DNA from: Burkholderiales bacterium 68-10
GTDB taxonomy: Bacteria; Pseudomonadota; Gammaproteobacteria; Burkholderiales; Burkholderiaceae_C
Direction: 5' to 3'
DNA: 34,085 nt
NCBI GenBank assembly: GCA_001897615.1
Contig: MKTG01000060.1
Location: 13,321-47,405 of the forward strand
The position numbers and the translations under genes are program-made. Shown piece after piece: positions 27,011-34,085 of this stretch. Positions within the stretch are counted from its first letter, which is position 1. Every line of letters begins with the position of its first letter. The notes below the pieces were generated by a model. That model was not told the DNA's origin, searched no databases, and saw only the letters and a program-made list of their open reading frames with translations.

Positions 27011-29269
27011 ATGAAAAAAAAACGAAAGTCGACTGACAGGTTTGCGCGTCACCACAGCCGTCTGGCGCTGGCCAGCGGAGTGCTGGTTTCTGTCGCGTTG
27101 GGGGGTGCAGCCCACGCGGTTGTGCTGGGCGGTGTTCAGGTTCATTCCAACCTTGGCCAGCCTCTGGTGGCCGAGGTTGAGGTGCTCAACGTCGATCAGG
27201 ACAGCCTCAAGGCCAGACTCGCACCGCCCAACGTTCATCAGGCGCACAGTTTTGAGGTGCCGCACCAACTTGGTAACGTCAACGTTAGGCTGGTGAACAA
27301 GCGGGATGGACGCCATGTGCTGCGCGTCACCAGTGACCGCGCAGTGACCGAACCCACTCTGGAATTGCTGCTGCAGGCCGAAGACAACACGGGCAGCATC
27401 GTCCGCTATGTTCCGCTGCTGATTGATCCTGCGCCCACGGGAGGCAGGCCAACGCCGGTCATGGTGCAGGATCAGCCTGCGACCCGCACGGTTTCCACCC
27501 CATCGACATCAGCACCGTTCCAGGTGTCCCGCGCTCCGAGCGCCGGCGGGGCCGAGCCAGCGCGCTCGTCGCCTGCGCGCAAGGCGACCCGGGTGGCTGA
27601 CGCCGCGAAAAAACGTCATCAGAACGCGCCCAAGTTTGCCAAGGTCCAGGCCGGGCAATCGCTGGATGTCGGGCGCAGCGTGTCCGACCAAGCGGCAGAT
27701 GCTCCGAAGCCGCGTGTTGCCAGTGTCGCTCCTGGTCGGAGCGATGCGGTCAGCAAAGCCGACCTGGCACCGGTAGCCACTGCGTTGGTTCCCAAGACGA
27801 CCGACGCCGGATCGTCGAAGTCCGAATCAACACCCCAGACCGTGGCCGGTGCGGGGACCCCTGGAACGGCTGGAAACGCTGAAGGCGTGGCACGCCCAGG
27901 CACCCCCAGCCCCAAGGGCAACCAGGAAACGGGAGCGATTGCTGCCTCGACACCGACTGCGGGAGCTGAAGCGGCCGGGCTCGCTTCGCCCTCTGTCCGA
28001 TCCAGTGGCGGCGCAGAGGTGGCCAGCAACACCCCGGTGATTGCCAAGACGGCCACGCCAGCCGCAGTGGAAGGCAACGGTCGACCGGGGAATTCGGACG
28101 AGGAAGGTTTGCTTGGCAACCCGCTGCTGGTTGGCGCCGGCGCGTTACTGGCGGGAGGGTTGCTGGCCTTCGGATGGCGCCGACGTCGTCGCGACGATAG
28201 GCCGTTTGGCGCTGCAATCGCACCGCCAGCGGCCGAAGCGACACCCACGCTCGGTGGAGACAGCCGAGCGGCTGCCACGGGGTTTTCGCTGAAATCCGGG
28301 TACCCCGGCTCCAAGCGCCTGCCCCCGCGCGGGCCCAGCGTGTTCAGCACCAGCGCATTTGAAATGATGGACGACGTCGACCCGGTGGCCGAGGCGGATG
28401 TGTACATCGCGTACGGACGCACGGACCATGCGCGGGCCATTCTTGAAGACGCGATTCGCGTACAGCCGAACCGGGCTGCCCTGCACTTGAAGTTGCTGGC
28501 GATCCATCTCGAGCGCCGAGATGCGCGGGCTTTCGCGGACCAGGCGCGCGTCCTGGCCCAGCTCACGGATGCCCAGGGGCCCGAGTGGCAACAGGCCGTG
28601 GCCATGGGTTTGCGGCTCGATCCGGAAAACCCCTTGTACGCCGCATCGTCGGACAATGGCCCACACGGCCGTCTGGTCGATTTCGATCTTTCATCCGACG
28701 TTCAGGCACTGGCGCGGGACGAAGAGCAGCGTGCGAAAACCCCGGTCCGTACCAAGGAACCACCGTCCACGCTCCACATGGAGGCGGCATCCACCTCCGG
28801 GTCGCGGACACCTTCAGCCGAGGACTGGCGCAGCGGCGGCCCAGATCAGGGTGGCAGCCGGTTCAATCAGGCCCCGTCGGATGAAGGGGTTGCACTCAGT
28901 CCGAGTCGCGATGACCACCTGATCGATTTCGATCTGACGGAACATCCGCCGGAAGTTCGCCGAGGGGTCGCTTCTCCACACGCTAGCCCGATCGCCGGGC
29001 GGACAGCCAGCGCTGTGCCAACCTCGTCGATCGAATCCATGCCTGAGCGGACAGGCGCCACTGTACAACCTGTTCAGGGTGCAGTTTCGGAGGCGGCAAA
29101 CCTCAGCCGCTTCGACACCTTGCCGGCCAAGCTGGCCCTCATCAAAAACCTGCTGGACGGCGATGACCGCTACGGCGCCGCAGAGGCCGTTGAAGACGCA
29201 GCGCAAATGGTGGCCGAGTTGCGCAGCGAAGCATTTCACATCATGACTGCCGCCTTGCGGCGCGCCTGA
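27011..29269 (+). CDS. FimV-like protein with C-terminal TPR-like region
   Basis: AHAVVLGGVQVHSNLGQPLVAEVEVLNVDQDSLKARLAPP; TM LVGAGALLAGGLLAFGWRRRRR; VAEADVYIAYGRTDHARAILEDAIRVQPNRAALHLKLLAIHLERRD. Confidence 0.88.
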   Translation: MKKKRKSTDRFARHHSRLALASGVLVSVALGGAAHAVVLGGVQVHSNLGQPLVAEVEVLNVDQDSLKARLAPPNVHQAHSFEVPHQLGNVNVRLVNKRDGRHVLRVTSDRAVTEPTLELLLQAEDNTGSIVRYVPLLIDPAPTGGRPTPVMVQDQPATRTVSTPSTSAPFQVSRAPSAGGAEPARSSPARKATRVADAAKKRHQNAPKFAKVQAGQSLDVGRSVSDQAADAPKPRVASVAPGRSDAVSKADLAPVATALVPKTTDAGSSKSESTPQTVAGAGTPGTAGNAEGVARPGTPSPKGNQETGAIAASTPTAGAEAAGLASPSVRSSGGAEVASNTPVIAKTATPAAVEGNGRPGNSDEEGLLGNPLLVGAGALLAGGLLAFGWRRRRRDDRPFGAAIAPPAAEATPTLGGDSRAAATGFSLKSGYPGSKRLPPRGPSVFSTSAFEMMDDVDPVAEADVYIAYGRTDHARAILEDAIRVQPNRAALHLKLLAIHLERRDARAFADQARVLAQLTDAQGPEWQQAVAMGLRLDPENPLYAASSDNGPHGRLVDFDLSSDVQALARDEEQRAKTPVRTKEPPSTLHMEAASTSGSRTPSAEDWRSGGPDQGGSRFNQAPSDEGVALSPSRDDHLIDFDLTEHPPEVRRGVASPHASPIAGRTASAVPTSSIESMPERTGATVQPVQGAVSEAANLSRFDTLPAKLALIKNLLDGDDRYGAAEAVEDAAQMVAELRSEAFHIMTAALRRA

Positions 29270-29583
29270 GGCCGTCAGTCACGACGATACCGAGCCACGC
29301 GCCGTTGGCAGGAGTAGCCTGCCTGCCCTGAAAGATTGCGCGCGACATGGAGCCGGTCGGCTATTGGATCACTCCCACTCCATCATCAACAGGTCTCGCA
29401 AGCCCGCGTGGTTAAAGGGATTTGCGATGATCGACATGGGCCATTACCGTCGCTTTTACCGTCATCCGACAAGAGCTTTGTCTGGCGCGGAGGATGGAGG
29501 GATTTAAGGGGCGACGACTCTAGCAACACCATCGTCAATCGCCCTCTAGGATATCGCAGAGCGCAGCGATTCTCCTCCAATCC

Positions 29584-29826
29584 TCACTTCGTTGCGACCT
29601 TTGGGATCGCCTGCCCTCCCCTCTTAAACCCACGATCACCCGACATGAAGGCTTCCAGCATGTGCGGTATCAGGGTCATGGCATCGACTGCCTCGCCATA
29701 CGTCTGCGCGTGCATCGCCGCGTAGCGGTCGAGGTCGGCTTTCAGGCAGGCCGGGCACGCGAAGGTCAGCTTGATGTTCTCGGTCTTGGGCAGCGGCCCG
29801 AGCCGCAGCTTCTTGGTCGTGCTCAT
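29584..29826 (-). CDS. DUF2274-like small protein of the trb module
   Basis: MSTTKKLRLGPLPKTENIKLTFACPACLKADLDRYAAMHAQTYGEAVDAMTLIPHMLEAFMSGDRGF; start overlaps the trbI stop. Confidence 0.8.
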   Translation of the reverse strand: MSTTKKLRLGPLPKTENIKLTFACPACLKADLDRYAAMHAQTYGEAVDAMTLIPHMLEAFMSGDRGFKRGGQAIPKVATK

Positions 29827-31103
29827 TGCGAGACTCCCCGGCCCCGGTTGAAGAACAGCGGCTGGTACGGCCGCAATACCAGATCCCGGTTCACGATGAT
29901 GCGTACCGGCAGGCCCGGCCGGCTGGTCAGCGTCGGCTGGATGTTCATGTTGCGCCGGGTGATTTCCTGCCCGACCTGATTGATGCCGTCCTGTGCGCTA
30001 TCGCGCCCGGCGATGACGATGCGGTTGCCGTCCTGGCGATTCTCCGGCGCGGCCAGTTCGGCACCCACGCCCAGCAGCGTGGTCAGCACCGCGCCCGCGA
30101 CGATGCGATTCCAATGCCAGTCCACGTCGTCCTCCAGGCCGGCATAACCGGCCGGATCGGTGCCGACAAGGTTGTCGAGCGTCAGCGAGGCCGTGTCGGG
30201 CAGGATGACGCGGTTCCATACCACCTGTACGCGGCTCTGCCCGTAGCTGACCTGGCTGTTGTAGCGCCCGAGGATGCGCGATCCCTGCGGGATCAGCAGG
30301 AATTTTCCCGTGGCCGTGTCATAGACCGGCTCCGTCACTGTGGCGATCACGTCGCCCGGAAGATCGGATTTGATGCCCGTCACCAGCGCCCCGGCAATCA
30401 CCGTTCCGGCCATGACTTGATACGGCGACGCCGGCAGCGCCAGATTGCCGGAATTGCGAGTTTCCGTAGAGCCGCCTTTCAGGAACGCCTCTTTCTGGTC
30501 TTGCCGGTTCTGCACGGCGCTCGGGTCGGCAGGCTGGGCCGCCGTCGAGGCCGGCCCGGCAGCGAGCGGGTCGAAGGCCGCGAGCGCGCTTGCCGCGCCA
30601 GGCGCACCCGGTGCTACCTGAGTCACCGCGGCGACAGCCTGGCCTTGGCCGCCCGAGCGGAAGAACACCGACGAAGCCGCTGCTGCCTCCGCCTCCTTGC
30701 GCAAGGCGTCATTCGGATCGTGGCCGGGAGCCGCGTAGGCGGCCACGGCCGGTTGCTGCGAGGCCACGATGGCCGGGCCGAGGTCGCCCGGCAGCGGCGG
30801 TCCCAGCTCGGGCACCTTCGGCGGCAGCTTCGAGTAGTCGGCCGGCAGGCCATCCAGCCCTTCGGACTTCGACACGCGATCGACGTTGTAAAGCTCGGTC
30901 TGCTCGTTGGCCCCGCGCCGCTGCGGTTGCAGCGACCAGATCGTGGCCCCGAGCACGGCAACCGACAGGCCGCCGACGAGGATGGCCAGCGTGCTCCGGT
31001 TCAGGCGCGTGACCGGGCGCGGCTGGGCGCGCAGCGCCACCGCCTCGGGCGCCACCTTGCCCGCCTGCGGCGCGGCAAGGTCGGAAGTGTCGTCCTGGCT
31101 CAT
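29823..31103 (-). CDS. trbI: Conjugal transfer protein TrbI (VirB10 family)
   Basis: VMAGTVIAGALVTGIKSDLPGDVIATVTEPVYDTATGKFLLIPQGSRILGRYNSQVSYGQSRVQVVWNRVILPD. Confidence 0.94.
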   Translation of the reverse strand: MSQDDTSDLAAPQAGKVAPEAVALRAQPRPVTRLNRSTLAILVGGLSVAVLGATIWSLQPQRRGANEQTELYNVDRVSKSEGLDGLPADYSKLPPKVPELGPPLPGDLGPAIVASQQPAVAAYAAPGHDPNDALRKEAEAAAASSVFFRSGGQGQAVAAVTQVAPGAPGAASALAAFDPLAAGPASTAAQPADPSAVQNRQDQKEAFLKGGSTETRNSGNLALPASPYQVMAGTVIAGALVTGIKSDLPGDVIATVTEPVYDTATGKFLLIPQGSRILGRYNSQVSYGQSRVQVVWNRVILPDTASLTLDNLVGTDPAGYAGLEDDVDWHWNRIVAGAVLTTLLGVGAELAAPENRQDGNRIVIAGRDSAQDGINQVGQEITRRNMNIQPTLTSRPGLPVRIIVNRDLVLRPYQPLFFNRGRGVSQ

Positions 31104-31105
31104 GG

Positions 31106-32116
31106 TCAGTTCCTCTGTGCTGCGCCCACAGCACCTTCATTGCGCTCGATCCGCACCACCTCGCCCTTGTCACCGCCCAGGCGCAGTTCGGCCGCGCCGA
31201 ACAGCCGATCCACGATGTAGTACGGCGAGCGGAAGCGGTAGTTGACCAGTTGCCCGTCGCCTTCCGGCCCGATCACGAACAGCGGGGGCAGCTCGCCTTG
31301 CGCGATGCCGGCGGGGAACTGGATATAGACTTTCTGCCCGTCGTCGAAGGCGCGCAGCGGCTTCCACGGCGGATTACTGCCGCTGACCGCGTAGCGGAAG
31401 CGCAGGTTCTCCAACAACAAGCCGGAATCCACCGGCGCGGCGGCACTGGCCGCCTGCGCCTGGCGCTGCAAGGCCAGCATCCGGTCGCGCGGATAGTCCC
31501 AGGAAACGGAGGCCATCCACGTCTTCTCCGTCGAAGCCAACTCCAGCAGGTACGTCCTGCGGCTCGTGGTGATGACCAAGTTCGTCTTGAGGCCCGAGCG
31601 GATCGGCTTGACCAGCACGTTCACGCGCAGGTCGGCGCCGCTGCCGCTGGACGTGTCGCCCACGATCCAGCGCACGGTATCGCCGGCGGCGACCGTCACC
31701 AGCTCCTCGCCCGGCTGGAGCGAAACCACGGTCACGCGGCCCACGGCCGCATAGACTTGGTACAGCGCGCCATCGGTGAAGGGCCACACCTGAATCGCGT
31801 TGACGTAGCCCTCGCGCGTGGGCGCGACGCGGGCCTCGGCATTGGCACGCGAGACGCGCACCTTCTCGTCGGCTGGCTCCGGCGTGGGCTTGGCGTCCTC
31901 GGCCTCGGGCAATGGCTTCAACTGCGCCGGCATCGGCAGCACCTCGGGCACGGCCACCACCTCCACCGGCGCAGGCGGCTCGGGCAGCGGCTGGGCCTGC
32001 ACCAGCTCATCGAGCGAGATGGTCGGCGGTTTGCCTTGCGTGGCGCAGCCCGTGAACAGAACAGTCGATGCAAGCAGGATCACCGGCAAGGCAGATTTAC
32101 GGAAAAGATCATTCAT
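31106..32116 (-). CDS. trbG: Conjugal transfer protein TrbG (VirB9 family)
   Basis: Lipobox-like VLFTGCA; NAIQVWPFTDGALYQVYAAVGRVTVVSLQPGEEL; C-terminal VB9 region. Confidence 0.92.
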   Translation of the reverse strand: MNDLFRKSALPVILLASTVLFTGCATQGKPPTISLDELVQAQPLPEPPAPVEVVAVPEVLPMPAQLKPLPEAEDAKPTPEPADEKVRVSRANAEARVAPTREGYVNAIQVWPFTDGALYQVYAAVGRVTVVSLQPGEELVTVAAGDTVRWIVGDTSSGSGADLRVNVLVKPIRSGLKTNLVITTSRRTYLLELASTEKTWMASVSWDYPRDRMLALQRQAQAASAAAPVDSGLLLENLRFRYAVSGSNPPWKPLRAFDDGQKVYIQFPAGIAQGELPPLFVIGPEGDGQLVNYRFRSPYYIVDRLFGAAELRLGGDKGEVVRIERNEGAVGAAQRN

Positions 32117-32817
32117 GGCTTGGCTCCTTCAGAAGAATCCAGTTCTCGGCTCCACGACAGGCCGTTGACGTAGATGCCCAGGGGGTTCTTGCGCAGGCGT
32201 TCTTCGGTGCGCGGCGGCTGGACCACGATGGACACCACGGCCGTCCACCGCTCCAGGCCTGTCGCGGCACCGTTGACGTAGCGGCGTTCTGTCCAGCGCA
32301 CGTTGAAAGACGTGTCGCTGGCGCGCACGACGCTGCTGATCTGCACCGTCACCGACTCCTTGCCGATGCGCGCGAACGGGTCGTTGACCCGCGCGTAGTC
32401 GTTGAGCACGGCCGCACCCTTGTCGGTCGTGTAGTCGTAGGCGTCCAGCCAGTTCTGGCGGACGACGATCGGGTCGATGGACAGCGAGCGCACCAGCGTC
32501 ACGAAGCGCGCGATGTGGTGCGCGGTCTGCGCATCGCCCGGCCGGTACGGCGCGGCGGCTTCGCCCACGGCGCGCACCTGGCCCGCGCTGTCCACCTCCA
32601 CCACGTAGGGAGTCACGATGGACTGCGCCGAGCGCCACACCAGGCCGCCGGCCATCAGCAGCGCGAGCGTCAGGCAGCCGAAGGCCATCAAGCGCCAGTT
32701 CTTCGCCTGCACGCGGGACGAACCAATGCGCTCGTCCCATACTTGGCCGGCAGCTTGGTACGGCGTGGCAGGCTGCGGCGTGTCGGCGTAGCGCACCTGC
32801 GGTCGTTTGAATTGCAT
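32113..32817 (-). CDS. trbF: Conjugal transfer protein TrbF (VirB8 family)
   Basis: N-terminal RYADTPQPATPYQAAGQVWDERIGSSRVQAKNWRLMAFGCLTLAL; VirB8-like periplasmic domain. Confidence 0.92.
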   Translation of the reverse strand: MQFKRPQVRYADTPQPATPYQAAGQVWDERIGSSRVQAKNWRLMAFGCLTLALLMAGGLVWRSAQSIVTPYVVEVDSAGQVRAVGEAAAPYRPGDAQTAHHIARFVTLVRSLSIDPIVVRQNWLDAYDYTTDKGAAVLNDYARVNDPFARIGKESVTVQISSVVRASDTSFNVRWTERRYVNGAATGLERWTAVVSIVVQPPRTEERLRKNPLGIYVNGLSWSRELDSSEGAKP

Positions 32818-32829
32818 GGTCAGTTCTCC

Positions 32830-34085
32830 TTATGAATCGGAATCACGCAGGCTCGGCCCCTGGCCGGAGCCGCCGCCATCGCCACCGCGCAGCGTGTGGG
32901 CGGTGGTGGTCGCGGCATGGGTGAGTTGTTGGCGGCGGTTCAGCCGCTTGGCCCAAGCGGGCTGTTCTTGCTTCTGCGCGTTGGCGCCGCCCGCTGCGGC
33001 TTCGCCTGTGGAGGCCTGGCCGGATGCCGCACTCGCGCCGTCGTCAGCCGGGCCATTCCACCCGCCACGGAAGGAGCTGGTCATCTTCTGGCCGAAGGCG
33101 GATGCGCGGGACGCTGCGCCCCGTCCGGCAGACTGCGCGCCAGTCTTGGCGACGTTTCCCAAGCCGGCCATTGCGCCCTTCGCACCACCGCCTGCGGCGG
33201 AAGAACCCGCCTGGAACGCCGACCGGGCACTGTTGGCCGTCGAAGCGGCCGCACGCGCACCACTTCCGGCCAGCTTGGCGGCGGCCGGCGCCATGCGCGC
33301 CCCGGCCATGACGGCGCCACCTACGCCAGTCGCGACGGCGCCGACAGCAACGGCCGTCCCGGCGGCGCCGACAACGGCACCCGCCATCGCACCCGCGCCA
33401 AGCTGCGGCGCACCAGATACGAGGCCCGTGGCGATGCCAGGGCCGAAAATGCCAAGCGCCAACAAAGTGAGCGAGGCGAGCATGATGACCAGCGCGTGGT
33501 CGATCGACGGCTCGGCGGGAGGCACCTGAAACTCCGCGAACAGGCCCGAGCCGATGCCCACGATCACGGCCAGCACCAGCACCTTGATGCCGGCGGACAC
33601 GACGTTGCCCAGCACCTTCTCGGCCAGGAACGCGGTCTTGTTCCAGAGCGCGAACGGCACCAGCACGAAGCCAGCGAGGGTGGTCAGCTTGAACTCGATC
33701 AGCGTGATGAAAAGCTGGATCGCCAGCACGAAGAAACACAAGACCACGACCAACCAGGCAAGGAACATCACCACGATGGGATCGAGGTTCACGAACACCT
33801 CGGGAAAGCCTGCCATGTCGCCGATCTGCTCCAGAATCGGCGCGCCAGCGTCGATGCCGGTTTTTGCCAGTCGACCAGGCTGCAAGAAGTTCTCCATCGT
33901 GATGGCCGAGCCGGTGGCCGTCAGGCCCAGCCCGGCGAAGGAGCGGAACACGATGCTGGCCAGCCAGTTGAAGTTGTTGAGGATGTAGGCGAATGCGCCG
34001 ACGTAGAGCACCTTGCGCAGCAGCTTGGCGATCACGTCATCGCCCTGGCCGGTGGCGTGGCTCATCGCCCAATACAGTCCGGCGA
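32830..34085 (-). CDS. trbL: Conjugal transfer protein TrbL (VirB6 family), 5' end beyond the window
   Basis: Multi-TM N-terminus, Gly/Ala-rich C-terminus; frame appears to continue past 34065 to the window end. Confidence 0.88.
   Translation of the reverse strand, partial: AGLYWAMSHATGQGDDVIAKLLRKVLYVGAFAYILNNFNWLASIVFRSFAGLGLTATGSAITMENFLQPGRLAKTGIDAGAPILEQIGDMAGFPEVFVNLDPIVVMFLAWLVVVLCFFVLAIQLFITLIEFKLTTLAGFVLVPFALWNKTAFLAEKVLGNVVSAGIKVLVLAVIVGIGSGLFAEFQVPPAEPSIDHALVIMLASLTLLALGIFGPGIATGLVSGAPQLGAGAMAGAVVGAAGTAVAVGAVATGVGGAVMAGARMAPAAAKLAGSGARAAASTANSARSAFQAGSSAAGGGAKGAMAGLGNVAKTGAQSAGRGAASRASAFGQKMTSSFRGGWNGPADDGASAASGQASTGEAAAGGANAQKQEQPAWAKRLNRRQQLTHAATTTAHTLRGGDGGGSGQGPSLRDSDS

Noticed and set aside
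29270-29583. Exact ICE attachment site
   Set aside because: No convincing Tn4371-type TTTTTCAT or flanking direct repeat found; the other end lies outside the window.

Overview
The GC-rich window looks like a Comamonadaceae-type betaproteobacterial chromosome (taxonomy is inferred from gene content and style). (1) 1-7321: liv branched-chain amino-acid ABC transporter genes (livH truncated by the window start), a fused enoyl-CoA hydratase/3-hydroxyacyl-CoA dehydrogenase, a thiolase and a clear terminator. (2) 7460-18155: the highlight, a compact ~10.7 kb element bounded by a perfect 17-bp direct repeat (TGTGTATTATGTAAATA) that resembles the central region plus XerD arm of a dif site. It has no recognisable integrase. 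It encodes a candidate double-jelly-roll (DJR) major capsid protein resembling corticovirus PM2 P2, a small P-loop packaging-type ATPase, a lambda-R-type transglycosylase with an N-terminal membrane anchor, about ten further small membrane proteins, a toxin-antitoxin-like pair, a 22-aa very basic peptide, a winged-helix replication candidate beside an iteron-like/palindromic region, and a repressor-like HTH gene beside two palindromic operators. I interpret it as a tailless, membrane-containing (PM2-like) prophage that probably uses host XerCD. (3) 18192-23270: class III cyclase-FHA protein, LD-carboxypeptidase, a TadA-haloalkane-dehalogenase-like fusion and a PaiB-like protein. (4) 23763-29269: a FimV-like / SUMF1 / FimV-like cluster. 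(5) 29584-34085: the end of a Tn4371-like conjugative module (DUF2274, trbI, trbG, trbF, trbL). All assignments come from reading the sequence; no database search was run.
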